From positions 62,001-126,000 of the forward strand of contig JAFXHE010000004.1 in assembly GCA_017536555.1 (NCBI GenBank): DNA of 64,000 nt, given 5' to 3'. The notes below the pieces were generated by a model. That model searched no databases, was not told the DNA's origin, and saw nothing but the letters and a program-made list of their open reading frames with translations. Made by a program: the position numbers and the translations under genes. Of the stretch, positions 17,375-25,894 are shown piece by piece; position 1 is the first letter of the stretch, and each line of letters starts with the position of its first letter. This DNA comes from Alistipes sp. (lineage in GTDB: Bacteria > Bacteroidota > Bacteroidia > Bacteroidales > Rikenellaceae).

Positions 17375-19717
17375 ATGACAAAGATCCTAAAAATTCGCGA
17401 TCTTACGTTGCGCGACGGACAGCAGTCGTCATTTGCAACACGTATGACTCAACAGCAGGTTGACCGCTGTCTCCCCTACTACAAGGATGCAGGCTTCTAT
17501 GCTATGGAGGTATGGGGCGGTGCAGTGCCCGACTCTGTGATGCGCTACCTCAACGAGAACCCCTGGACTCGTTTGGAGACTATCAAGAAGGCGGTGGGCG
17601 ACGTATCAAAGCTCACAGCTCTATCACGTGGTCGTAACCTCTTTGGTTATGCCCCCTACACCGACGAAATCATCGACGGTTTCTCACGTAACGCTATCGA
17701 GAGCGGTCTTGGCATTATGCGTATCTTCGATGCCTTGAACGATGTCGACAACGTGAAGTCAACAATCAAGTACATCAAGCAGTATGGCGGTATCGCTGAC
17801 TGCGCAGTTTGCTATACAGTAGACCCCAAGTACAACGACGGCGAGGAGCACGAGAAGGTATTTACCGACGAGTACTTCCTTGACAAGGCTCGCCAGATGG
17901 CTGCCCTCGGTGCTGATATGATCACCATCAAGGATATGTCTGGTTTGATTCCTCCCGCACGTGTAGCAGGTCTTATCAAACTTCTTAAGAAGGAGCTTGG
18001 CGTGGTTGTCGACTTCCACACACACTGTACCCCAGGCTACGGTCTCGGTTCGGTATATGCAGCTATCGTAGCTGGTGTTGACATCGTCGATACCAACTGC
18101 TGGTGGTTTGGTGGTGGTACAGGTGCACCCGCCGTAGAGCTTGTATACCTCTTCTGCAAGAAGCTCGGCATAGAGCTTGGTGCAAATATGGAGGCTGTTG
18201 CCAAGATTAATGGCGAGTTGAAAGGTATCCGCAAGGAGCTTGAGTTATCGGTATTTGGTGCCGAGAAGCCCCTGCCCAAGCCCTTCAACCCCCTCACTGA
18301 TGAGACTCCCGCCGAGGTTGATGCACTTCTCGACCGCTGCGTGAAGGCTGCACAGGAGGAGAACTGGGATGAGTTGCTTACAGCATCACAGGCTATCGAG
18401 GCATACTTCGGCTTCCCCGCACCCAACAAGCTCGTTCAGGATGCAGAGATTCCTGGTGGTATGTACTCTAATATGGTGGCACAGCTCAAGCAGCTCGGCG
18501 CAGAGGACATCCTGCCTCGCGCAATGGAGCTTATTCCTCCCGTACGTCTTGCAGCAGGTTTGCCACCCCTCGTAACTCCTACATCACAGATTGTGGGCGC
18601 ACAGGCTGTAAACTGCGCTATGGACGAGAAGGCGGGTCGCGCTATGTATACCAACAAGTCAGCACAGTTTGTAGGCTTGGTTAAGGGTGACTATGGTCGC
18701 ACACCTGTTAAGATTTCAGAGGACTTCCGTGAGAAGATTTGTGGCTTCCGCGAGGAGCGTCCCTACGACACATCGAAGTACCAGAAGCAGCCCAACCCCG
18801 TATTGGAGGAGGCTGGTGGCGTATTGCTTGCCGAGAACGAGAAGGAGGAGCTCTTGCTCGAGTTGTTCCCATTGGTAGCAAAGAGCTACCTCACAGGTAT
18901 TAAGAAGGCTGCCTACGCAGAGAAGGTTGCTGCCGATCCCTCATTGAAGAAGGAGGAGGCTACAGTATTGCAGCCCATCACTGGCGATACCATCCTTGCA
19001 CCGCTACCTGGACGTGTTATCGAGCTTAAGGTTAAGGTGGGTGACACCGTAGCCGTAGGTCAGGAGGTTGCTATCCTTGAGGCTATGAAGATGGAGAACT
19101 CTATCACTTCGGACTTCGCTGGTAAGGTTAAGCAGATAATCGTCAAGGAGGGTGACACCGTACAGGCTGACGGCATCATCATAGAGATTGAGAGCGCAAA
19201 GGCTGCTGCATCGGCTGCAAAGCGTATGCCTGTGACAGGTAAGACTGTAAACGCTCCGCTGCCTGGTCGTGTTATCGAGCTCAAGGTTAAGGTTGGCGAC
19301 AAGGTTGCAATAGGTCAGGAGGTTATGATTCTTGAGGCTATGAAGATGGAGAACTCTATCACCACCGACCACGCAGGCTTCGTTAAGCAGATTCTTGTTG
19401 CCGAGGGTGACACCGTACAGGCTGATGCTATCCTTATCGAGATTGCCGACTCTATGGAGGCTACCGAGGAGGCTGCACAGGAGAAGAGGGTGACTGCCGC
19501 TGATGGCAAGACTGTGAATGCTCCGCTGCCTGGTCGCGTTATCGAGATTAAGGTGAAGGCTGGTGACACCGTGACCGTAGGTCAGGAGGTTATGATTCTT
19601 GAGGCTATGAAGATGGAGAACTCTATCTCTTCAGACTATGCAGGAAAGGTGCTTGGTCTGTTGGTTGAGGAGGGTGCTACCGTTCAGGCTGACCAGCCAT
19701 TGTTGGTAATCGAGTAA
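17375..19717 (+). CDS. Oxaloacetate decarboxylase alpha / pyruvate carboxylase subunit B-like protein with three biotinyl domains
   Basis: A 780-residue protein. Residues about 1-300 are the HMGL-like carboxyltransferase (LTLRDGQQSSFATRM; metal site DFHTHCTPGYGLGS); about 310-510 is the conserved C-terminal carboxyltransferase region. Three tandem biotinyl domains follow, each with EAMKMEN, the target lysines being Lys572, Lys657 and Lys746. Family members usually carry one biotinyl domain. The reaction is transfer of CO2 between biotin and pyruvate/oxaloacetate. No membrane decarboxylase (beta, gamma) or biotin carboxylase subunit is nearby, so the partner and direction are open. Confidence 0.9.
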   Translation: MTKILKIRDLTLRDGQQSSFATRMTQQQVDRCLPYYKDAGFYAMEVWGGAVPDSVMRYLNENPWTRLETIKKAVGDVSKLTALSRGRNLFGYAPYTDEIIDGFSRNAIESGLGIMRIFDALNDVDNVKSTIKYIKQYGGIADCAVCYTVDPKYNDGEEHEKVFTDEYFLDKARQMAALGADMITIKDMSGLIPPARVAGLIKLLKKELGVVVDFHTHCTPGYGLGSVYAAIVAGVDIVDTNCWWFGGGTGAPAVELVYLFCKKLGIELGANMEAVAKINGELKGIRKELELSVFGAEKPLPKPFNPLTDETPAEVDALLDRCVKAAQEENWDELLTASQAIEAYFGFPAPNKLVQDAEIPGGMYSNMVAQLKQLGAEDILPRAMELIPPVRLAAGLPPLVTPTSQIVGAQAVNCAMDEKAGRAMYTNKSAQFVGLVKGDYGRTPVKISEDFREKICGFREERPYDTSKYQKQPNPVLEEAGGVLLAENEKEELLLELFPLVAKSYLTGIKKAAYAEKVAADPSLKKEEATVLQPITGDTILAPLPGRVIELKVKVGDTVAVGQEVAILEAMKMENSITSDFAGKVKQIIVKEGDTVQADGIIIEIESAKAAASAAKRMPVTGKTVNAPLPGRVIELKVKVGDKVAIGQEVMILEAMKMENSITTDHAGFVKQILVAEGDTVQADAILIEIADSMEATEEAAQEKRVTAADGKTVNAPLPGRVIEIKVKAGDTVTVGQEVMILEAMKMENSISSDYAGKVLGLLVEEGATVQADQPLLVIE
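18955..19717 (+). repeat. Three tandem biotinyl-domain coding repeats
   Basis: Three copies of about 230-265 bases. Near-identical blocks recur, such as CTATGAAGATGGAGAACTCT at about 19083, 19338 and 19605, and CCGCTGCCTGGTCG or close variants at each start. Spacing of the target lysines is 85 and 89 residues. The high DNA similarity suggests duplication that is recent or kept homogeneous. Confidence 0.9.
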
Positions 19718-19739
19718 TCATATAACATATATGAATGAA

Positions 19740-19773
19740 GGGGGCTGTCCAACAAGTATGTTGCGACAGCCTC
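19740..19773 (+). terminator. Hairpin after the triple-biotinyl gene
   Basis: GGGGGCTGTC-CAACA / TGTTG-c-GACAGCCTCC forms a 15-bp stem with a small loop and one bulge. It is followed by TATATTT rather than a pure T-run. The rest of 19774-19956 has no gene I can support. Confidence 0.65.
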
Positions 19774-19956
19774 CTATATTTGAAGCTGTATAATAAGAGG
19801 AATTTCAAGGTTTGCGAAACCCTAAAAAGCGGAGTTTACTTAAGCGTAAATAAGCATTTTGAGGGCGAGCATAACGCAGAAATCACCTTATTAGACTCCT
19901 CTTTTGTGCGTAGAGCGAGCAACGCCAACTATGGAAATTACATAGCGCGACGAGTG

Positions 19957-20571
19957 CTAATATACGGCATCCTCGTAGCGTTGCTCGACAACACGCCAGT
20001 CAAGCACCCTCCACAGCTCCTCAACAGCCTGCTTGCGGTGGTTACGGTAGTCGATGTAGTAGGCGTGCTCCCACACATCTACACACATAAGCGGTGTAAG
20101 ACCATCCGTGAGAGGTGTGCCAGCATTGGGCTTCGACACGATATATAAGCGACCATCGCCATCCGTGGCTAACCATACCCAGCCCGAGCCAAAGAGCGAC
20201 GTGGCAGCCGTGTTGATGCGCTTGCGTAGCTCGTCGACGCTACCAAATGTCTGGTCGATAGCGCGACGCAGATGCCCCTCGGGAGTATGACGGGGGTTGT
20301 GTGCGAGCTGCTCGAAGTAGAATACGTGGTTCCAAGCCTGCGAGGCGTTGTTGAAGATAGCACCATCGCTCTCACGAACAATATCTTCGAGCGACATTGT
20401 TGCATAGCGCGTGCCCTCGACAAGCTCTTCGAGTTTTGCCACGTAGCCCGCATAGTGCATATCGTGATGGAAATGGAGTGTCTCTGCCGAGATATACGGC
20501 TCAAGAGCATCGTAGGCATAAGGTAGCTCCACGATGGCGAAGAGTGTTGTTGCAACAGTGGTCATAGTCAT
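19957..20571 (-). CDS. sodB: Superoxide dismutase (Fe/Mn type)
   Basis: A 204-residue cytosolic enzyme that disproportionates superoxide. The N-terminus ELPYAYDALEPYISAETLHFHHDMH carries the first metal-ligand His (near residue 35); QAWNHVFYFEQL the second; and CVDVWEHAYYIDY the last Asp and His. GSGWVWL is the usual core. Telling Fe from Mn (many Bacteroidales enzymes are cambialistic) is not secure from sequence alone. No strong promoter match was found in the 159-base gap to ssb. Confidence 0.95.
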   Translation of the reverse strand: MTMTTVATTLFAIVELPYAYDALEPYISAETLHFHHDMHYAGYVAKLEELVEGTRYATMSLEDIVRESDGAIFNNASQAWNHVFYFEQLAHNPRHTPEGHLRRAIDQTFGSVDELRKRINTAATSLFGSGWVWLATDGDGRLYIVSKPNAGTPLTDGLTPLMCVDVWEHAYYIDYRNHRKQAVEELWRVLDWRVVEQRYEDAVY

Positions 20572-20658
20572 ATATTATTGGTTTAAAATGTTTACTCGAC
20601 GATGTGCAATAACAGAGCCAAACAGTGCAACATTTAGCAATTATAGAGCGGTAAAAGA

Positions 20659-20693
20659 GATGCGAGCAACAGACATATTGTCTTGCTCGCATC
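20659..20693 (-). terminator. Terminator of the lpxK-ssb unit
   Basis: GATGCGAGCA / TGCTCGCATC with an inner AGACA / TGTCT extension forms a nearly unbroken 15-bp hairpin. On the minus strand it is followed by TCTTTTACC. Confidence 0.8.
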
Positions 20694-20730
20694 AAACTAT
20701 TACTTGCAACAGGTGCGCAGGGCGCAGTTA

Positions 20731-21231
20731 TTAGAACGGCAAATCGTCGGGATCATCCTGCGGTAAGGTGGGTGCTGCAACAGGCTGTGGCGCGGGTTGC
20801 TGGTACTGCGGTGCGGCAGACTGCTGATACTGCGGTGCAGCGGGCTGTTGGTACTGCGGGGCGGCGGGCTGCTGGTACTGCGGTGCAGCAGGCTGTGTGC
20901 CATCCTGGCGACGACCAAGAAGTTTCATCTCGTCGGCAACAATGTCCACGCCATAGTGCTTAACGCCATCTTTCTCCCACTCACGACCGCGCAGACGACC
21001 CTCGATATAGAGCTGTGTACCCTTACGAACATACTTATCTGCGACATCAGCCAAACCGCGCCACAAGGTGATTGTATGCCACTCTGTGTGCTCCGTAGTC
21101 TCGTTTGTCTGACGATTAAACATTCGCTCTGTGGTAGCAAGACGAATACGTGCCACCTTAACGCCCGTCTCCAACGAGCGCACCTCGGGATCGAAACCCA
21201 CGTTTCCTACTAAAATTACCTTATTCACCAT
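20731..21231 (-). CDS. ssb: Single-stranded DNA-binding protein
   Basis: A 166-residue SSB: an OB-fold over residues 1-105 (MVNKVILVGNVGFDPEVR, WHTITLWRGLADVADKYVRKG, QLYIEGRLRGREWEKDGVKH), a linker and the acidic tip DDPDDLPF that docks partner proteins. The linker is built of QYQQPAAP-type units, about four in a row, then PQPVAAP. It protects single-stranded DNA in replication and repair. It lies 30 bases after lpxK. Confidence 0.96.
   Translation of the reverse strand: MVNKVILVGNVGFDPEVRSLETGVKVARIRLATTERMFNRQTNETTEHTEWHTITLWRGLADVADKYVRKGTQLYIEGRLRGREWEKDGVKHYGVDIVADEMKLLGRRQDGTQPAAPQYQQPAAPQYQQPAAPQYQQSAAPQYQQPAPQPVAAPTLPQDDPDDLPF
20783..20890. repeat. 24-base tandem repeat in the SSB linker
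   Basis: About four imperfect 24-base units (core GGTACTGCGGTGCAGC as written on the plus strand), encoding QYQQPAAP repeats. Units differ at a few third positions. Copy number may vary between strains. Confidence 0.85.
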
Positions 21232-21261
21232 ATCTTTCTCTATCTAAATTTCTAAAAACCA

Positions 21262-22329
21262 TTAACGTACTGCTCCCACTCTGTTGTCATCGTCGATATG
21301 CTCTATCTCCGATACAAGATGACCTATAAAGTTACGGTCAGGGCCATCGACAAGCGTCATCTCTATAGGCTGGTAGTACATAGCACGTCGCAGACGCTCT
21401 GGCAGACGCTTTGAGCGGCGCAATTTCACGGCATCCTTCTCGGTCATAAGTATAATGGCGCGAGGGTTGCGCTGCAACTTCTTGTAGACCATCTTAAGAT
21501 CATCAATAGAGTAGCGGTGATGGTCTGCAAAGATACATTTGCTCACAACATTAAATCGCTCGTTTGCGGCGCGCACAAAGGGTCGCGGATTGCCTATGCC
21601 ACTCATAAGTATCGCCTGCTGACCAAATATCGGCTCTTCGCGGTCTTCGTACTCAAAGAGCGGTACTACGGGGAGCTGCGATATTGTCGAGAAGTAAATC
21701 TTCTGGTAGGCTATCGAGCGTAACTTATTGCACCACAAGCGTCTATCGAGTGGCGACATATCCTCGGGACACTTTGTCACAATGAAGAAGTGTGCAGCCG
21801 AGAGACGTGAGCGCAGGTCGCGCAGGCTGCCTAAAGGCAACATCTTATCACTCTCAACGGGGCGCGTAGCATCCATAATAAGGATGTTAATCTTGGCGCG
21901 CACCCTGCGATGCTGAAAGCCGTCGTCCATAAGTATAAGGTTTACCTCGGGATGCTCCTTGCGGATACGCTGTATGGCGGCTACCCTATCTTCGGCAACG
22001 ATGACCACAGTCTGCGGAAACTTGAGCTTCACCTGCAACGCCTCGTCGCCTACGTTAAGGTAGGAGTCCGAGGCTGAAACCTCGCGGTAGCCCTTGGTGC
22101 GACGACCATAGCCGCGCGAGAGCAACGCAATGTTGTATGATGCCGACAACGACGACAACAAGAACTCTGCCGCGGGGGTCTTACCTGTGCCACCCACGGT
22201 GATATTACCTATGCAGACAATGGGTATGTCGAAGGTGTAGCTCTTGAACACGCCCCAATCATAGAGACGATGTCGCATAGCTATCACCATCGTATATATC
22301 CACGATGCTATGGTTCTCAACGCTTTCAT
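21262..22329 (-). CDS. lpxK: Tetraacyldisaccharide 4'-kinase
   Basis: A 355-residue lipid A enzyme that phosphorylates the 4'-position of the tetraacyldisaccharide, giving lipid IVA at the inner membrane. The P-loop is VGGTGKTPAAEF near residue 50 after CIGNITVGG; LLSRGYGRRTKGY and LILMDDGFQHRRV are family hallmarks. Length is normal. It has its own promoter and probably reads into ssb. Confidence 0.95.
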   Translation of the reverse strand: MKALRTIASWIYTMVIAMRHRLYDWGVFKSYTFDIPIVCIGNITVGGTGKTPAAEFLLSSLSASYNIALLSRGYGRRTKGYREVSASDSYLNVGDEALQVKLKFPQTVVIVAEDRVAAIQRIRKEHPEVNLILMDDGFQHRRVRAKINILIMDATRPVESDKMLPLGSLRDLRSRLSAAHFFIVTKCPEDMSPLDRRLWCNKLRSIAYQKIYFSTISQLPVVPLFEYEDREEPIFGQQAILMSGIGNPRPFVRAANERFNVVSKCIFADHHRYSIDDLKMVYKKLQRNPRAIILMTEKDAVKLRRSKRLPERLRRAMYYQPIEMTLVDGPDRNFIGHLVSEIEHIDDDNRVGAVR

Positions 22330-22369
22330 CTGCCGTCACACATTACAACACATAATGTCACAATTCGGT

Positions 22370-22401
22370 CAAAGATAATATATTTTTTCATAATAACCAA
22401 A
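22370..22401 (-). promoter_or_regulatory. lpxK-ssb promoter
   Basis: Minus strand: TTTG (22401-22398), 20 bases, TATCTTTG (22377-22370). The start site is expected near 22363, about 35 bases before the ATG. Confidence 0.8.
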
Positions 22402-22436
22402 TTTATTGGTGCATAGGGGCAGATATGGGTACAAAA

Positions 22437-22469
22437 ACAGCACCCATAGCCCAATGCTACGGGTGCTGT
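22437..22469 (-). terminator. Terminator of the outer-membrane protein gene
   Basis: ACAGCACCC / GGGTGCTGT with inner TAGC / GCTA, followed on the minus strand by TTTTTGTACC. Confidence 0.85.
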
Positions 22470-22496
22470 ACTCGCTAAATTATCTCTTTTCCACTG

Positions 22497-23171
22497 CTAC
22501 TTTCCGAGCCTTACGCCAAGCTTGATAAGGAAGAGATTACTCATAAATGATTTATACTCGTCTGCTATTAAATCTCTTGTCCATAAACCCTCATAGCCAA
22601 GAATTATGCTGAAACGTGAGATATCAACGCCTGCACCGTAACTCATATATGCTCCACCGTAATCTGCTTCATACTCATAGTTCCATCCCAAATTGACATC
22701 GAAGAAGGGTGTGACTTTACTGCTCTTTGTGGGGATAAACACTTTGAGATTTGCAGACCAGTGGAAAAATGCATTATACCAAAATCTAGCTAATCCCTCT
22801 GGTAGACCATTGTTACGTGTAATATCTCTGTTACGTTTATGTGAATATCCATAGATAGGTATTGATGAGCCAATATTTCCGCCAATATAGATATACTTAT
22901 TGATACGACTGCCCAAACTTACATCTAATTTAGGACCAAACATATCTTTGCTAAGATTAGGACGGTTGAAATCTGCCACCATACCAGCATAGATATATGC
23001 GTTGAATTTTGGCTTTGTATAGTCTGGTATATTATATCCGTTGCTAACGCTGTTTTGCACCGACGATATAGCAGAATCTATGGTCTGCGCGTTGCTCTGT
23101 TGTGCATAGGCTGTCTGACAAGCTACTATTGCCATAGAGAGTAGTAGCGAAAAAAGATAAAATTTTCTCAT
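22497..23171 (-). CDS. Predicted outer-membrane beta-barrel protein
   Basis: A 224-residue exported protein (signal MRKFYLFSLLLSMAIVACQTAYAQ). The mature part has alternating hydrophobic strands, many Tyr and Gly, and ends FLIKLGVRLGK, as in small porin-like barrels. No enzymatic motif is seen. The start at 23171 is chosen over an upstream ATG at 23264 because a promoter match lies at 23234-23263 and the signal peptide begins here. It is more AT-rich than its neighbours. Confidence 0.7.
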   Translation of the reverse strand: MRKFYLFSLLLSMAIVACQTAYAQQSNAQTIDSAISSVQNSVSNGYNIPDYTKPKFNAYIYAGMVADFNRPNLSKDMFGPKLDVSLGSRINKYIYIGGNIGSSIPIYGYSHKRNRDITRNNGLPEGLARFWYNAFFHWSANLKVFIPTKSSKVTPFFDVNLGWNYEYEADYGGAYMSYGAGVDISRFSIILGYEGLWTRDLIADEYKSFMSNLFLIKLGVRLGK

Positions 23172-23233
23172 AATTGTTAAATTTTTGAGGGTAAACTTGT
23201 TTGTTATGAGATACACATCTCGCGTCACATTTA

Positions 23234-23263
23234 CAAAATTAAGCAAAAACACGTAATTATGCA
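23234..23263 (-). promoter_or_regulatory. Promoter of the outer-membrane protein gene
   Basis: Minus strand: GTTG (23263-23260), 18 bases, TAATTTTG (23241-23234), about 60 bases before the chosen ATG. Confidence 0.55.
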
Positions 23264-23349
23264 ACTTTTTAGAGATAAAAGATGTATTGGAGATAGGGAT
23301 AATAGTAAAATTAGCGGCTCTGATTATTCTTTTTTATCCATTTTTTTTG

Positions 23350-23357
23350 TACTTTTG
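23350..23357 (+). promoter_or_regulatory. -7 element directly before the M23 gene
   Basis: TACTTTTG ends six bases before the ATG at 23364, so transcription would start at or next to the start codon. No TTTG partner is clear in the T-rich upstream DNA. Confidence 0.45.
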
Positions 23358-23363
23358 CCGAGT

Positions 23364-24707
23364 ATGAAAGCATCACTCCGCATAACTACCCTACTGCTGA
23401 TGCTTGGCACGGCAGCGTGTGGCGGCTTCTCGTCCGACAACGAGACAAACGAAGAGAATACACCCATCGTCGAGCAGGAGCCCGAAAAGCTCTACGACAT
23501 TGAGATTGAGGGATATACAATAGCAACCGACACGGTGCGTATGGGCGAGACCGTAGGCGGCATACTCGGCAGACGTGGCATATCACCCGTAAAGGTTGAC
23601 CGCCTCGACAAGGTGGCGGCAGAGGTATTCCCCTTGCGACAGATACGCGCCGACAACGCCTACACGACATTTACGCGCACCGTACAGGACTCCACAGGTA
23701 GCCACGAAGTGCTCGACTATGTAATATACCACCGCAACGCCATCGACTACGTGACATTTGCCTTCGTAGGCGACTCGGTGTCGGTAAAGTTGGGCGCGCG
23801 CCCCGTAGAGATTGTACGTCAGCGTCGTCAGGCAACAATAACATCGTCGCTGTGGGGTGCTATTATGGAGCAGGATATGCCCTATGCACTTGCGGCAGAG
23901 TTTGAGGATATATATCAGTGGACTGTCGACTTCTTTGGCATACAGGCAGGCGACTCATTCACGGTGCTCTACGACGAGAAGTATGTGGACTCTACGTCTG
24001 TAGGTATCGGCAGGATATGGGGCGCAGAGTTCTCGCACGGCGGTAAGGTATACTACGCGATACCCTTTGCACAGGACAGCGCAAAGCTACGCTACTGGGA
24101 GGCAAACGGCGAGTCGCTACGTAAGCAGATGCTTAAGGCTCCGCTCAAGTACACGCGCATAAGCTCGAAGTTCTCGAACTCGCGCCTACACCCCGTACAC
24201 AAGGTATATCGTCCGCACCACGGCGTAGATTATGCCGCACCGTCAGGCACTCCCGTACACTCGGTGGCGGATGGCGTAGTGACATTCCGCGGCTGGGGCG
24301 GTGGTGGCGGTAACACCATAAAAATCAAGCACGCGGGCAACATTATGACAGGCTATCTCCACCTTCGCGGCTTCGCCAAGGGCATAGCCGTAGGTACTCG
24401 CGTATCGCAGGGACAGCTAATCGGATATGTTGGCTCGACAGGTACGTCGACAGGGCCGCACCTCGACTATCGCGTATGGAAGAATGGCAAGGCGATAGAC
24501 CCGCTGAAGATACCACAGGAGCCAGCAGAGCCTATAACCGAGGCAAATATGGCGGAGTTTGAGGCTATACGTGACCGCGTGATTGCCGAGCTTGAGGGCA
24601 GGGCATCTGCAGATATGCTCATAACAGAGGATGATATATTCCGCCGCAAGGCTTCCAACGCCATTGCAGACACAACAAACGTAGTGGCTAAAACGGAGCT
24701 TAAGTAA
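23364..24707 (+). CDS. M23-family (LytM-type) murein endopeptidase lipoprotein
   Basis: A 447-residue protein. A lipobox (LLLMLGTAAC) follows the basic start. Residues about 50-260 resemble the N-terminal modules of YebA/MepM-like proteins, and the M23 domain runs about 285-380: HHGVDYAAPSGTPVHSVADGVV, MTGYLHL and STGTSTGPHLDYRVW carry the zinc ligands. It should cut peptidoglycan cross-links or act in division and growth. An in-frame ATG at 23259 is rejected since it lacks the signal peptide. It overlaps the next gene by one base. Confidence 0.9.
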   Translation: MKASLRITTLLLMLGTAACGGFSSDNETNEENTPIVEQEPEKLYDIEIEGYTIATDTVRMGETVGGILGRRGISPVKVDRLDKVAAEVFPLRQIRADNAYTTFTRTVQDSTGSHEVLDYVIYHRNAIDYVTFAFVGDSVSVKLGARPVEIVRQRRQATITSSLWGAIMEQDMPYALAAEFEDIYQWTVDFFGIQAGDSFTVLYDEKYVDSTSVGIGRIWGAEFSHGGKVYYAIPFAQDSAKLRYWEANGESLRKQMLKAPLKYTRISSKFSNSRLHPVHKVYRPHHGVDYAAPSGTPVHSVADGVVTFRGWGGGGGNTIKIKHAGNIMTGYLHLRGFAKGIAVGTRVSQGQLIGYVGSTGTSTGPHLDYRVWKNGKAIDPLKIPQEPAEPITEANMAEFEAIRDRVIAELEGRASADMLITEDDIFRRKASNAIADTTNVVAKTELK

Positions 24708-25126
24708 TGGGTTGCATTGACGAGCGCATAACGCGATTTATAGGCAAGCACCACGTATTGACGGTAGCGACAGCGAGCAACAACACGCCATACGTGGCAA
24801 GTTGCTTCTATGCATACGACAGCCAGCGCAACATCTTCATATTCACATCCGACAACACGACGCGTCACGGTGGCGAGATGGCTGCAAACAGCCGCGTGGC
24901 ACTCAACATAACACTTGAGACGCGCATCGTGGGACGTGTACAAGGGTTGCAAGTAACGGGCAGTGCAGAGCCTGGCGACGAAGAGGCGAAGAGTCGCTAC
25001 CTGAAACGCTTCCCATACGCTGTGGCGACACCTCTCACACTATGGATGGTGCGTCCAGAGATGATGAAGCTGACGGACAACACACTTGGATTTGGCAAAA
25101 AACTGATATGGCAAAGCGAGGAGTAA
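24707..25126 (+). CDS. Pyridoxamine 5'-phosphate oxidase-like FMN-binding protein (YhbP type)
   Basis: A 139-residue split-barrel protein. KHHVLTVATASNNTPYVASCFYAYD, RNIFIFTSDNTTRHGGEM and NSRVALNI are typical of PNPOx-like proteins that bind FMN or related cofactors. YhbP-group members have no assigned reaction. Its ATG shares a base with the M23 stop (TAATG), and its 3' end overlaps ispD by 19 bases, so the three genes are translationally coupled. Confidence 0.85.
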   Translation: MGCIDERITRFIGKHHVLTVATASNNTPYVASCFYAYDSQRNIFIFTSDNTTRHGGEMAANSRVALNITLETRIVGRVQGLQVTGSAEPGDEEAKSRYLKRFPYAVATPLTLWMVRPEMMKLTDNTLGFGKKLIWQSEE

Positions 25127-25797
25127 TTATCGTTGCGGGGGGCAGTGGCAGCAGAATGAAGGCGGCACTACCAAAGCAGTTTCTGCTGTTGGGCGGCGAG
25201 CCTGTCTTGGCACGCACCATAAACACCTTCCGCGAGGCTATGCCCACGGCAGATATAGTCGTGGTGCTACCCGAGGAGCATATACCGCTATGGCGCAACC
25301 TTGCGGCACGCTTCGACGTGGCAGTACACCGCTGCGTGGCAGGGGGCAAGGAGCGTTTTCACTCGGTGAAGCAGGGTATAGAGGCGTTGGCGGAGGATGT
25401 GGAGTATGTGGCGATACACGATGGCGTGCGCTCATTGGTGAGCAAGCGACTGATAATACGCACGCTGCTCGATTCGGAACAACACGGAGCGACAATTCCC
25501 GCGATAACCGTATCAGACTCCTATCGCCGTGTAGAGAGCGACGGCAGCTCGACAATAGTGCCTCGCTCGGAGCTGCGCATAGTGCAGACACCACAGGTAT
25601 TTCGCAGCGACATACTGCGCAAGGCGTACACACAGCCCTACGACACCTCATTTACCGACGATGCCTCGGTAGTAGAGAGCGCAGGATACAGCATATCGCT
25701 TGTCGAGGGTGAACGCACAAACATAAAGCTCACCACGCCCGAGGATATGCAGTATGCCGAGTGGCTGCTACACAGCGACGACGACAAAGCTATGTAG
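25108..25797 (+). CDS. ispD: 2-C-methyl-D-erythritol 4-phosphate cytidylyltransferase
   Basis: A 229-residue enzyme of the non-mevalonate isoprenoid pathway, joining CTP and methylerythritol phosphate. The nucleotide-binding start GVIIVAGGSGSRMKAALPKQF has the G-x-G-x-R-M and PKQF motifs; IHDGVRSLVS and NIKLTTPEDM complete the family pattern. The ATG at 25108, inside the preceding gene, gives the family-standard N-terminus; an in-frame ATG at 25042 would add 22 unrelated residues. Confidence 0.96.
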   Translation: MAKRGVIIVAGGSGSRMKAALPKQFLLLGGEPVLARTINTFREAMPTADIVVVLPEEHIPLWRNLAARFDVAVHRCVAGGKERFHSVKQGIEALAEDVEYVAIHDGVRSLVSKRLIIRTLLDSEQHGATIPAITVSDSYRRVESDGSSTIVPRSELRIVQTPQVFRSDILRKAYTQPYDTSFTDDASVVESAGYSISLVEGERTNIKLTTPEDMQYAEWLLHSDDDKAM

Positions 25798-25842
25798 AGG
25801 TAGCGAGAAGGCGCACGACCTACATAGGCTATACAATAAGCA

Positions 25843-25872
25843 GCGAGGCTCTTCTGATTGGAAGAGCCTCGC
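25843..25872. terminator. Bidirectional terminator
   Basis: A perfect 12-bp stem (GCGAGGCTCTTC / GAAGAGCCTCGC) with a 6-base loop, between the convergent ispD and DUF4923 genes. Confidence 0.85.
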
Positions 25873-25894
25873 ATCGTTTATCACAGCGTATAAG

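Noticed and set aside
25238-25712. Frames on both strands within ispD
   Set aside because: Arg/Pro- or Arg/Thr-rich shadows of ispD.
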